DNA from: Terrimicrobiaceae bacterium
GTDB lineage: Bacteria; Verrucomicrobiota; Verrucomicrobiia; Chthoniobacterales; JAATET01
Length of the DNA stretch: 32,026 nucleotides
Direction: 5' to 3'
Assembly (NCBI GenBank): GCA_028713285.1
Contig: JAQTOP010000036.1
Location: 1 to 32,026, forward strand
Part shown: piece after piece, positions 24,670 to 32,026 of the stretch
How the letters are laid out: each line of letters begins with the position of its first letter
Position numbering within the stretch: the stretch's first letter is position 1
Position numbers and translations under genes: made by a program
Notes under the pieces: generated by a model
Seen by the model: the letters and a program-made list of their open reading frames with translations, nothing else
The model's database searches: none
Told to the model about the DNA's origin: nothing

Positions 24670-26751
24670 ATGTCCGATAACGATCCACACGGCCCTCAAA
24701 ACAAGCGCCCAAACGGCAACGACCCCCAATTCAACTGGCGGGGCCTGGTGTTCTTTGCCGTCACGGTGGCGCTTCTCGGCGGTGCATTTCTTTTCCGCGG
24801 AGGCTCGCTGCTCCAGAATGAAACGCTCACCTACCCGGTCTTCGAGCAACTCGTCACCGATGGCAAGGTCATCGCCACGCCCGAGCGGCCGATCAAGTAT
24901 GTCGTCGAGCAGGGAAACATCCAATACCTCACCGGCTTCTACAAGAAAGTCGGCGTCCCGACGGCGGCGCCCGCCACTTCGCCCTCCTCTTCCGCGCTCA
25001 CGAAGCCCGATGAAACTCCGGTGCCCTTCCGGGTCGATGTCTTTGCCCAGGCCCAGGGCGAAGACGTGAAGAAGCTGCTCACCGGAGCGCATCTTCCCCT
25101 GACTTACGTTTACGACACGAATCTGCTGGCCTCGACGATCGTCGGCTTTCTGCCCATCGCCCTGTTCCTGCTCGTCCTCTATTTCTTCTTCCGCTCGCAG
25201 ATCAAGATGGCCGGCAAGGGCGCGCTGAACTTCGGCAAATCCAAGGCGCGCATGCTCGCCCGCGACAAGAACCGCATCACGTTCAAGGACGTCGCCGGCG
25301 TCGAGGAGGCCAAGGACGAGGTCCTGGAACTCGTCGAGTTTCTCAAGGATCCCAAGAAATTTCAAAAACTCGGCGGCCGCATTCCGAAGGGCGTCCTCAT
25401 GGTCGGCGCTCCAGGCACAGGCAAGACGCTCCTCGCCCGCGCCATCGCCGGCGAGGCCGACGTGCCGTTCTTCTCGATCAGCGGTTCCGATTTCGTGGAA
25501 ATGTTCGTCGGCGTCGGCGCGAGCCGCGTGCGCGACATGTTCGAGCAGGGCAAGAAATCCGCGCCGTGCCTCATCTTCATCGATGAAATCGACGCGGTCG
25601 GACGGCATCGCGGCCACGGCCTCGGCGGCGGCCACGACGAACGCGAGCAGACGCTCAACCAGCTCCTCGTCGAGATGGACGGCTTCGACACGCAGGACGG
25701 CGTCATCATCATCGCCGCGACCAATCGCCCCGACGTGCTCGACCCCGCGCTCCTGCGCCCGGGCCGCTTCGACCGCCAGGTCACCGTAAATCTTCCCGAT
25801 GTGAAGGGCCGCGAGGAAATCCTCCGCGTCCACGCGAAAAAAGTGAAGATGGCCGAGGACGTCGATCTCACCGCCATCGCCCGCGGCACCCCCGGTTTTT
25901 CCGGCGCGGAACTCGCGAACCTCATCAATGAAGCCGCGCTCGCCTCGGCACGCCGCGGCCTCAAGGCCATCAGCAACCACGAACTCGACGAGGCCCGCGA
26001 CAAGGTCCGCTGGGGCCGTGAGCGCCGCAGCCTCGCCATGAGCGAGCAGGAGAAAACCGCGACCGCCTGGCACGAGGCGGGCCATGCGCTCCTCAACGTC
26101 GTGCTCGATCACACCCACCCGCTCCACAAGGTCACCATCATCCCGCGCGGCCCCTCGCTTGGCGCGACGATGTATTTGCCCGAGGGCGACAAATACTCGA
26201 CCCAGCGCAAGGAGGCCCTCGCCATGCTCGCCGTCACCATGGGCGGCCGCATCGCCGAGGAAATGTTCACCAGTGACGTGTCGAACGGCGCATCCGGCGA
26301 CATCATGCAGGCCACGAAGCTCTCCCGCCGCATGGTCTGCGAATGGGGCATGAGCAACCTCGGCATGATCCGCTTCAGCGAGGAAAGCGACCTCGTTTTC
26401 CTTGGCCGCGACATGTCCCGCACCCGCGAATACAGCGAAGCCACCGCCCAGCAAATCGACATGGAGGTGAAGCGGCTCATCGACGACGCCTATGCCCACG
26501 CCGGCAAGGTTCTCGAGGCCCATCGCGTTCAGGTCGAACTCATCGCCAAGGCCCTTCTCGAGTTCGAGACCCTCGAAGGCGCGCAGGTGAAGGATCTGAT
26601 CGAGCTCGGACACATGCGGAATCCTCCTGTCCATCAGCCGAAGCCTCCGCCGCTTCCTCCCACCCCGATGACAAGCGACGCTCCGGAACCGGCCAAGCCG
26701 CCGCGGACTGAACTTCCGCCGGACGGCCTCCCCGCTCCGAGCCCCGCGTAG
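24670..26751 (+). CDS. ftsH: ATP-dependent zinc metalloprotease FtsH
   Basis: A 693-residue membrane-anchored AAA+ protease that degrades misfolded membrane proteins and regulators. Two membrane helices (about residues 18-36 and 154-176) flank a periplasmic loop. The AAA domain has Walker A GAPGTGKT (246-253), Walker [12 protein letters not shown], and SRH region [19 protein letters not shown]. The M41 protease has HEAGH at 468-472 and the third ligand Asp in [12 protein letters not shown]. The C-terminal tail is proline-rich ([13 protein letters not shown]). The ATG at 24670 is the family-like start; the frame extends to 24616 without conservation. A terminator hairpin follows the gene. Confidence 0.97.
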   Translation: MSDNDPHGPQNKRPNGNDPQFNWRGLVFFAVTVALLGGAFLFRGGSLLQNETLTYPVFEQLVTDGKVIATPERPIKYVVEQGNIQYLTGFYKKVGVPTAAPATSPSSSALTKPDETPVPFRVDVFAQAQGEDVKKLLTGAHLPLTYVYDTNLLASTIVGFLPIALFLLVLYFFFRSQIKMAGKGALNFGKSKARMLARDKNRITFKDVAGVEEAKDEVLELVEFLKDPKKFQKLGGRIPKGVLMVGAPGTGKTLLARAIAGEADVPFFSISGSDFVEMFVGVGASRVRDMFEQGKKSAPCLIFIDEIDAVGRHRGHGLGGGHDEREQTLNQLLVEMDGFDTQDGVIIIAATNRPDVLDPALLRPGRFDRQVTVNLPDVKGREEILRVHAKKVKMAEDVDLTAIARGTPGFSGAELANLINEAALASARRGLKAISNHELDEARDKVRWGRERRSLAMSEQEKTATAWHEAGHALLNVVLDHTHPLHKVTIIPRGPSLGATMYLPEGDKYSTQRKEALAMLAVTMGGRIAEEMFTSDVSNGASGDIMQATKLSRRMVCEWGMSNLGMIRFSEESDLVFLGRDMSRTREYSEATAQQIDMEVKRLIDDAYAHAGKVLEAHRVQVELIAKALLEFETLEGAQVKDLIELGHMRNPPVHQPKPPPLPPTPMTSDAPEPAKPPRTELPPDGLPAPSPA

Positions 26752-26776
26752 CCGCCTCAATTCTGGCCCCCTTTTC

Positions 26777-26820
26777 AAGTCGGGAATGCCTGAAATCCGG
26801 GTATTCCCGACTTTCTGTTT
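26777..26820 (+). terminator. Intrinsic terminator after ftsH
   Basis: An 11-bp perfect stem, AAGTCGGGAAT (26777-26787) with ATTCCCGACTT (26803-26813), has a 15-base loop and is followed by a T-rich TTCTGTTT. It ends 130 bp before the next gene. Confidence 0.75.
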
Positions 26821-26893
26821 GGCCGGCATCCGAACAGGAAAGATTTTTCGCTTTGCGGCAAAAAAAGACTTCCAACTCCTGCCTCATCGCGTA

Positions 26894-26917
26894 TTTCTGG
26901 TATGAGATCGAGTCTCA
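26894..26917 (+). promoter_or_regulatory. Candidate promoter with Fur-box-like inverted repeat
   Basis: Upstream of the iron operon, TGAGATCGAGTCTCA (26903-26917) is a 7-1-7 inverted repeat that matches the Fur form TGAGAAT-N-ATTCTCA at 11 of 14 positions. It overlaps an extended -10-like TGGTATGAG (26899-26907) and lies 25 bp before the ATG. No strong -35 is seen. The iron genes downstream make a Fur site plausible; the assignment is inference. Confidence 0.45.
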
Positions 26918-26942
26918 ATTGCATTATTCCTCACCGATTCCC

Positions 26943-27983
26943 ATGTCCCGCCATTCTCTCTCCCTCCTCGCCTCTGCCACCGCCATCCTCGCCACGACGA
27001 CGTCCCTCGTTCGCTCCGAGGTAAGCAACGTCGAAGGGGTGAAATCCTATCTGGTTGGCACTGTCACAAAGATGGACGAAGCGGGCCACGCGTTCGTGAA
27101 GGACGCGAACGCCTACGCCGCGATCATCGACGCCCATCACGGCGAATACGCGAAAGCCCATGCTTCAAAACAGCCCGAAATCGACGCTCTCGTGAAGGCG
27201 ATGCAGGAGGATTACAAGACGATGGACAGCTACGGATATGAAACCGTCGAGGGCATCGTCGGCGGCGTCGATTCCTTCACGCATTATGACCGCGACCTCG
27301 ACGCCGGCGTACCGCAAACTCCGGGAGCCGAGAACGTCGCCGAAATCGTCCTCCCGCTGCGTGACGGCGGCAAAATCGATCATCAAGGCTGCCTCTTCAC
27401 CTACATCATCGAGCCGGCTCTTTGGGGAGGCGACAAGCGCTGGGTCACACCGCTCGATCTGGACGGCGACGGCAAAATCGCCCCGCGCGAATCGCTGCCG
27501 AAAGTCGAAGTCGTTCTCGCCGCGGCCGGCGATGTTTCCAAACGGCTCGACGCGCTCCTTGCCGATGCGAAAGCCTGGCAGCCGACATCCGCCGACTGCA
27601 TCGCCGCCATGATCACGATGACGCCGACGCTCTCCGACTACTTCGAGGATTGGAAGGAGTCCCGCTATTCCGAACACGCCTCCGGCCGATTCTACGCGGT
27701 CAGCCGCGTTTCCGACATGCGCGGCATCATGGGTAGTTGCGCGATCATGTATCAGGCCGTCAATCCCGAGGTGGCGAAAAAGGATGCCGGTCTCGCGAAG
27801 TCCATCCGCAGCGGCTTTCAGGGCATCACCTCCTTCCTGGACAAAATCGAAGCCCGCGAAAAGGCCGGCGCCCGGACGATCTCACTGGCCGAGATTGACG
27901 AAATGGCCTCCCAAGCCAAGGAGCATACCGACAAGCTCGTGCCACAAATCGAACAGACGAAAGCTCTCGTTGAGAAAAACTGA
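26943..27983 (+). CDS. EfeO/imelysin-like periplasmic iron protein with EF-hand loop
   Basis: A 346-residue protein with a signal peptide (about residues 1-22; LATTTSLVRSE). The C-terminal half matches the EfeO/imelysin-like pattern (LSDYFEDWKESRY, AVSRVSDMRGIMGS, ITSFLDKIEAREK), the periplasmic partner of ferrous-iron permeases. The classical imelysin GxHxxE motif is not seen. Uniquely, residues 172-183 read DLDGDGKIAPRE, a complete EF-hand Ca2+ loop (D-x-D-x-D-G-x-I-x-x-x-E). It is the first gene of a three-gene operon with FTR1 18 bp downstream, so it probably hands iron to the permease. The ATG at 26943 (MSRHSLSL) fits the signal peptide. Confidence 0.75.
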   Translation: MSRHSLSLLASATAILATTTSLVRSEVSNVEGVKSYLVGTVTKMDEAGHAFVKDANAYAAIIDAHHGEYAKAHASKQPEIDALVKAMQEDYKTMDSYGYETVEGIVGGVDSFTHYDRDLDAGVPQTPGAENVAEIVLPLRDGGKIDHQGCLFTYIIEPALWGGDKRWVTPLDLDGDGKIAPRESLPKVEVVLAAAGDVSKRLDALLADAKAWQPTSADCIAAMITMTPTLSDYFEDWKESRYSEHASGRFYAVSRVSDMRGIMGSCAIMYQAVNPEVAKKDAGLAKSIRSGFQGITSFLDKIEAREKAGARTISLAEIDEMASQAKEHTDKLVPQIEQTKALVEKN

Positions 27984-28001
27984 TCCTCCGCGCCCGCATC
28001 C

Positions 28002-30299
28002 ATGCGACTCCCACTGCTCGCCTCTCTCGCTCTGCTCGCCGTCACCCCTGTCGGCCGTGCGGACGTGCTCGACGGGACGGACGCCGCCCAATCCGCCCTT
28101 GACGACCTCGCGCTCGCGGCGGTAGCCAGGCGCGTCGAGGCCGGCCAACCGCAGCGCGCGGCGCTCGATGCCTTCGGCAAGCAGCTTCGCTCCCCCGAAG
28201 CACGCGCGCTGTGGGAAAAATCCGTCGCCCGCCTCTCCGCCGCCACCAGCTTCACCGCCACCGCCGAGACTCTAGGCACGCTGCGGGGCGCTCTCCAGCA
28301 AACGCTCGCCCTCGAAATGCTCGCCGCCTATCGCGCCGGCGATATCGACGTCGCCCGTCAGGCACGCGCCGCGATCAAGCTTCCGAAGCATGCCAGCGCC
28401 GTCGAGGGACTCCTCGCTCTCCAGCGGATCGGCGGTGCCGAAGATCAGCGCGCCGAAGTCGCCCGATTGCTTGCTCGCGAAACGCTCGTCTGGCAGGGCA
28501 GCCGCGCCCGGGAACGCACCGACGATTTGCTCCGCCTCGCAAAGGCCGGCCGCGCCACTCCGGAGCTGGTGAGCCTGCGCGCCGCCGAGATACAGGCTCT
28601 CACCACGTTCCCATCCGCCCTCCTCGCCGCGGCCAAAGTCACCGGCCAACCCGCCACCGCCGTTTCTCCACCCGGCGTGGACGCCGCGTCGATCGCCGCA
28701 TGGAAAGCCTCCATCGAAGGCCGGCTGCCCGACTTGCTCTCCTCCGACGAGGTCGAGCATCAGGAACGCCTCGTCGTGAAGCTGCTCCGCCTCGTGCCAA
28801 TGGAATATCGCAACGGCGTGCGCGACGGACAGATCGCCGTCCCGCTCGAATATCGCGAGGCCGTCAGCTTCACCGTGCAGGCGCAGCAGCTTCTCGTCGA
28901 AGTCCGGCCCAACTGGCTCAAGACCAAATCCGCCGCCATGGCCGCCCATGGAACCGATCTCGAAGGCGGCTTCGTAACACTAGAGGAAACCATCGTCGCG
29001 AGAGGTGAACTCGCGTCCGTCGAGCGCGAATGCAAAAACCTCTCCGCCCTGTTGCAGGACAAATTTGGCGTCTCGCTCCGCAAGGCGGGCAAAGGCTCCG
29101 ACGTCGTGCAGGAAACCGCGCTCGAGATTCGCTCGCTCCTCGGCCAATCCCTCCAATCCGCCCGCACCGGCCAATGGAGAGAGGCCAATGCCCTGCGCCT
29201 CGAGGCCTACACCACCTTCGATCTCGAGATCGAGAGCCGCATCTTGCCGCGCGATCCCGATCTGGCCACCCGCGCGGAGCGCAGCTTTCTCGACGGCGGA
29301 CGCGACGGCGCGGGCATCAAGGCCGTGCTCGACCAGCACGCGCAGGGCGCGGCCCTCGAGGCTCCCTACGAGCGCACCCTCGAGGCGCTCGACGGATGCG
29401 TCGCCCTCCTCCGCGTCGGCCTCTCCCCGACCACGGTTTCCATCACGGCCTTCACCATTGTCCTGCGCGAGGGCCTCGAGGCCGTAGTCATTCTCGCCGC
29501 GCTCCTCGCGGGCCTGCGCGGACCGGAGAACGCGGACTCCCGCCGCCAGGTCGGCATCGGGGCCTTCGCGGCTGTCATCGTCTCCGCGATCACGTTCCTC
29601 CTCGCCCGCACGGTCATTTCCTCGCTCAGCCGATACGGCGAGACGCTCGAAGCGGTCATCTCGATCCTCGCGGTCATCATCCTGCTCATCGTAACGAACT
29701 GGGTTTTCCACAAATACTACTGGACCGGCTGGAACACGCGTCTCCGCGAGCTCAAGGACAAAGCCGCCCTGCGGCGCGGCCAGCGCTGGGAATCCTTTGC
29801 GATGTGCGGCGTCGGCTTTCTCACGATCTACCGGGAGGGCTTTGAAACCACGCTCTTCATGCAGAGCCTCATCCTCGAAGGCGGCGTCACCGCCTCGCTC
29901 ACCGGCCTGTTTGCCGGCCTTGCAGTGATCGGCATCGCCGGCTGGGCGATCTTCCGCTGGGGCATGAAACTCCCGTATCGCAAGCTGCTCGTCGTCACCG
30001 GCGCGCTCGTCGTCACCATCCTCGCGACGTTCCTCGGCTCGACGGTGCGGCTTTTCCAGACCATCGGCTGGATGCCCATTCACCCGATCCACGGCCTCGA
30101 AATTCCCACCTGGATGGGCACGTGGCTTGGCCTCTACCCCTCGTGGGAGGGCCTGCTCATCCCGTTCCTCGGCTTTGTCTACGTCGGGATCGCATGGCTC
30201 TTCGTCCGCTGGCAGGGCCAACGGAAGCAAGCCGCGTTCAATACCTATTTGCAGACCCGCCGCGAGCATCCCCAGCCCGAGGCGACTCCGCACCGTTGA
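28002..30299 (+). CDS. FTR1-family iron permease with large periplasmic N-terminal region
   Basis: A 765-residue inner-membrane protein. Residues 1-20 are a signal peptide. About 20-475 form a soluble, mostly helical periplasmic region, resembling the extension of cytochrome-fused FTR1 proteins (LRLVPMEYRNGVRDG, PLEYREAV) but without any CxxCH haem motif. The FTR1 domain with about seven membrane helices follows, carrying both REGxE iron-transport motifs: REGLE at 489-493 and REGFE at 611-615. It resembles EfeU/FTR1 permeases; no EfeB peroxidase or ferroxidase gene is present. It lies 18 bp after the EfeO-like gene and 8 bp before the porin gene, consistent with co-transcription. The iron species carried is inferred from the family. 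Confidence 0.9.
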   Translation: MRLPLLASLALLAVTPVGRADVLDGTDAAQSALDDLALAAVARRVEAGQPQRAALDAFGKQLRSPEARALWEKSVARLSAATSFTATAETLGTLRGALQQTLALEMLAAYRAGDIDVARQARAAIKLPKHASAVEGLLALQRIGGAEDQRAEVARLLARETLVWQGSRARERTDDLLRLAKAGRATPELVSLRAAEIQALTTFPSALLAAAKVTGQPATAVSPPGVDAASIAAWKASIEGRLPDLLSSDEVEHQERLVVKLLRLVPMEYRNGVRDGQIAVPLEYREAVSFTVQAQQLLVEVRPNWLKTKSAAMAAHGTDLEGGFVTLEETIVARGELASVERECKNLSALLQDKFGVSLRKAGKGSDVVQETALEIRSLLGQSLQSARTGQWREANALRLEAYTTFDLEIESRILPRDPDLATRAERSFLDGGRDGAGIKAVLDQHAQGAALEAPYERTLEALDGCVALLRVGLSPTTVSITAFTIVLREGLEAVVILAALLAGLRGPENADSRRQVGIGAFAAVIVSAITFLLARTVISSLSRYGETLEAVISILAVIILLIVTNWVFHKYYWTGWNTRLRELKDKAALRRGQRWESFAMCGVGFLTIYREGFETTLFMQSLILEGGVTASLTGLFAGLAVIGIAGWAIFRWGMKLPYRKLLVVTGALVVTILATFLGSTVRLFQTIGWMPIHPIHGLEIPTWMGTWLGLYPSWEGLLIPFLGFVYVGIAWLFVRWQGQRKQAAFNTYLQTRREHPQPEATPHR

Positions 30300-30307
30300 A
30301 CCATTCC

Positions 30308-31693
30308 ATGCCAAAACACACCCACATCCCGTCTGTCGTCCTTGCCGCTTGCGCGCTCTTCACGAGCCCGCTGATCGCGCAGCAGGATGTCCTTGAAGAC
30401 CAGCAAACCCAGCCCGGCCCGCTCAATACCTGGCTCCAGGCCGACTGCGTCCTTGGAGACTGCGGCGGCGCCCGTCCATTTCTTGCGGATCACGGCGTCG
30501 AGTTCTTCGGCGGCTACACCGCGGAAGTCTGGGGCAACACGACCGGCGGTCTGAAACGCGGCGCGGTCTATACCGGACTCCTCGACTTCGGGACAAATAT
30601 CGATTTCGACAAGCTCGTCGCCTGGAAGGGCGCGAGCTTCAGCACGACCTGGCTCTGGCTCTCGGGCCGGGACGCCTCCGAGGATCTCGTCGGCAACTTT
30701 CTTACCGTCTCGAATATCGCCGGCTTCAATACGCTGCGGATGCTCGAAATGTGGTTCCAGCAAAACCTCCTCGACGATAAGATTTCGATCCGACTGGGCC
30801 AGCTCACCGCCGACTCCGAGTTCATCATCTCGGACTATGGCGCGACCTTCATCAATGGTACGTTCGGCTGGCCGGCTTTTGCTTACACAAATATTCCAAA
30901 CGGCGGCCCGGGCTATCCGATGGGCGCTCCCGGCGTGCGCCTCGCGATTCATCCCGTCGATTGGTTCACCTTCCAGACCGGCATCTTCGAAGGCGACGTT
31001 TTCGCGCAGGATGTCAACCGCACCGGCTTCCGCTGGCGGCTCAACGAGAAGTTCGGCTACCTCTGGATCAACGAAGCGCAATTCCGCTGGAATCACGCGG
31101 ACCATGCCACCGGCCTGCCCGGCCAGCTCAAGATCGGCGCGTGGTTCCACTCCGCCGACTTTGCCGCCGCCAATGGCGACAACAGCACATGGGGCGACAG
31201 CGGCTACTACGCCATCGTCGATCAGCAGCTTTACCGCGAGCCCGACCGGCAAGCCGCCCCTGTCACGAGCAAGGATGCCAAAGCTGTCGCGCCAGCCAGT
31301 GGCAAATCCTTCAAGGAGCCCGTCAAACTTGAACCGTCGAATCGGGGCCTCGGCTGGTTCGGCCGCATCTCCTTCGACCCGCAGGACCGCAACTTCGTCG
31401 GCTTCTATTTCGACACCGGCCTCGTTTACACCGGCCTCATCCCCGGCCGCGACGACGACGTCATCGGCGTAGCGCTCGGATACGCGGACCTCACCCAAGG
31501 CGCGGCGCAGACGCAATTCGACGAAGGCGCGCGCCAGGCCGGCTGCGAAGCCGTGATCGAGGCCACCTACGACGCGCAGATCACCAAGTGGCTGCACATC
31601 CAGCCCGACCTCCAATACATCGTGCGCCCCGACGGCAACGGCGACCTCGGCAACGCCCTCGTCCTCGGCGGCCGCGTGTCGGTGACGTTCTAA
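30308..31693 (+). CDS. OprB-family outer-membrane porin
   Basis: A 461-residue outer-membrane beta-barrel protein with a signal peptide ending SPLIAQQ (about residue 24). WLQADCVLGDCGGARPFLADHGVEFFGGYTAE is the usual start of the OprB carbohydrate-selective porins, seen here in the first ~60 mature residues. The end RVSVTF closes with the terminal Phe needed for BAM insertion. A Lys/Pro-rich segment (about 315-345) interrupts the barrel strands and may be a surface loop. OprB proteins elsewhere import sugars; the position 8 bp after an iron permease suggests that this one admits iron or an iron complex, which is inference. Confidence 0.88.
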   Translation: MPKHTHIPSVVLAACALFTSPLIAQQDVLEDQQTQPGPLNTWLQADCVLGDCGGARPFLADHGVEFFGGYTAEVWGNTTGGLKRGAVYTGLLDFGTNIDFDKLVAWKGASFSTTWLWLSGRDASEDLVGNFLTVSNIAGFNTLRMLEMWFQQNLLDDKISIRLGQLTADSEFIISDYGATFINGTFGWPAFAYTNIPNGGPGYPMGAPGVRLAIHPVDWFTFQTGIFEGDVFAQDVNRTGFRWRLNEKFGYLWINEAQFRWNHADHATGLPGQLKIGAWFHSADFAAANGDNSTWGDSGYYAIVDQQLYREPDRQAAPVTSKDAKAVAPASGKSFKEPVKLEPSNRGLGWFGRISFDPQDRNFVGFYFDTGLVYTGLIPGRDDDVIGVALGYADLTQGAAQTQFDEGARQAGCEAVIEATYDAQITKWLHIQPDLQYIVRPDGNGDLGNALVLGGRVSVTF

Positions 31694-31902
31694 CGCGATG
31701 ACGGCGGCCCCCTGATCCTACGAACCTGGATCGCCGCCGCGAGAATGCCGAGGAGCCCGATCAGGCCGGCAATCAGCGATTTTTCTGCGAGGATTTTTCG
31801 TTCGAGGCGTCTTTGCGCTCGCGCAGGGTGGACGAGCGAACGCCGCCAGCGACAGAGCCGCCGCACGATGGCGACGGGCCTGCGTTTGCGGCTTTGGCCT
31901 TA
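31690..31902 (-). pseudogene. Possible 3' end of a gene cut by the insertion sequence
   Basis: A minus-strand frame open from the IS edge ends at TAG (31692-31690), overlapping the last bases of oprB. It reads basic residues, then LAEKSLIAGLIGLLGILAAA and a short basic tail. This hydrophobic-plus-basic end looks like a C-terminal membrane anchor. No known family is recognised, and the frame could be chance in GC-rich DNA. Two other minus-strand frames here cross the IS end and are not credible. Confidence 0.2.
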
Positions 31903-32026
31903 GAGGGTGTGAAAAAAGTCGAGGGAGCGGAGTGAAAGGGCTGTACAAAGGCAAGGTGATGTGGTGCAACACTTGGGATGGAAGCCAAGAGAGCAGCATA
32001 CGAGAGCGATATCAGCGACAAGGAAT
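31903..32026 (+). mobile_element. Left end of an IS5-family insertion sequence (partial)
   Basis: GAGGGTGTGAAAAAAGTC starting at 31903 has the form of an IS5-family terminal inverted repeat. It follows TTAG or TA, which fits the short TA-containing target duplications of that family. A transposase-like start follows at 31978. The right end is outside the window, so the repeat pair and duplication cannot be checked here. Confidence 0.6.
31978..32026 (+). CDS. IS5-family transposase N-terminus (partial)
   Basis: Sixteen codons from ATG at 31978 read MEAKRAAYESDISDKE before the window ends. The YxSDxSDxE pattern is the N-terminal signature of IS5-type (DUF4096) transposases. It sits 75 bp inside the putative IS terminus, the expected distance. 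The catalytic DDE region is not in the window. Confidence 0.6.
   Translation, partial: MEAKRAAYESDISDKE

Noticed and set aside
23830-26829. Very long minus-strand open frame of 999 codons
   Set aside because: Only its last 263 codons are the real deacetylase; the rest is antisense to ftsH, open because of GC-rich third positions.
31718-32021. Two minus-strand frames (82 and 93 codons) at the right edge
   Set aside because: Both start inside the insertion sequence and run across its terminal repeat, with no family resemblance.
1-32026. CRISPR arrays, tRNA and rRNA genes
   Set aside because: Looked for in all gaps; no regularly spaced repeats of the right length and no cloverleaf-like or rRNA-like sequence was seen.

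Overview
The window is a GC-rich, densely coded bacterial chromosome segment. Reading the proteins suggests a Verrucomicrobiota-like bacterium. The pointers are a multidomain secreted GH9 cellulase, a bifunctional Fkp-type fucose salvage enzyme, a palindromic repeat of a kind I associate with Opitutales-type genomes, weak or absent Shine-Dalgarno sequences at many starts, and many small secreted proteins. This assignment is inference from content; no rRNA gene is present to settle it. I found no tRNA gene and no CRISPR array.

Layout. At 1-1624 (minus) lies the 5' part of a secreted PhoD-like phosphodiesterase that runs off the left edge. Next come a MoeB/ThiF-rhodanese sulfur-transfer enzyme (1996-3156) and a GH9 cellulase with two CBM2-like modules and a C-terminal CBM3c-like module (3257-6055). 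PurU (6117-6977, minus) is followed by a decayed secreted-repeat gene (7027-7598, minus), a tiny Trm112/YcaR-like gene (7715-7903), Fkp (7900-10779, minus), ThrS (10918-12813), a secreted C39-like cysteine peptidase candidate (12900-13991) and a VOC protein (14012-14404, minus).

The respiratory block is nuoF-nuoE-nuoD on the minus strand (transcribed D-E-F, 14543-17732), divergent from a type II NADH dehydrogenase (17810-19099). The short gap between them holds a near-perfect palindrome that matches the operator of the NADH-sensing repressor Rex. tatA, an EEP-family secreted hydrolase and a thioredoxin-fold protein without its CxxC follow. On the minus strand, a DUF2334 deacetylase and a PHP-glycosyltransferase fusion overlap by 4 bp (21431-24621) and are divergent from ftsH (24670-26751), which ends in a clear hairpin terminator.

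The right part is an apparent iron-uptake operon (26943-31693): an EfeO/imelysin-like periplasmic protein with an embedded EF-hand loop, an FTR1 permease with a large periplasmic N-terminal region, and an OprB-type porin. A Fur-box-like inverted repeat precedes it. The window ends in the left edge of an IS5-family insertion sequence.

Most notable signals: (1) a 108-bp four-hairpin palindromic element inserted in frame inside thrS; (2) the Rex-type operator between the two kinds of NADH dehydrogenase; (3) the Fur-like site plus iron operon with an EF-hand; (4) a decayed repeat gene whose frame break sits in a CT tract; (5) three intergenic stretches with a 9-bp phased CTCCGTG/CTTTGCG pattern. 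I see no clearly new defence or biosynthetic system.
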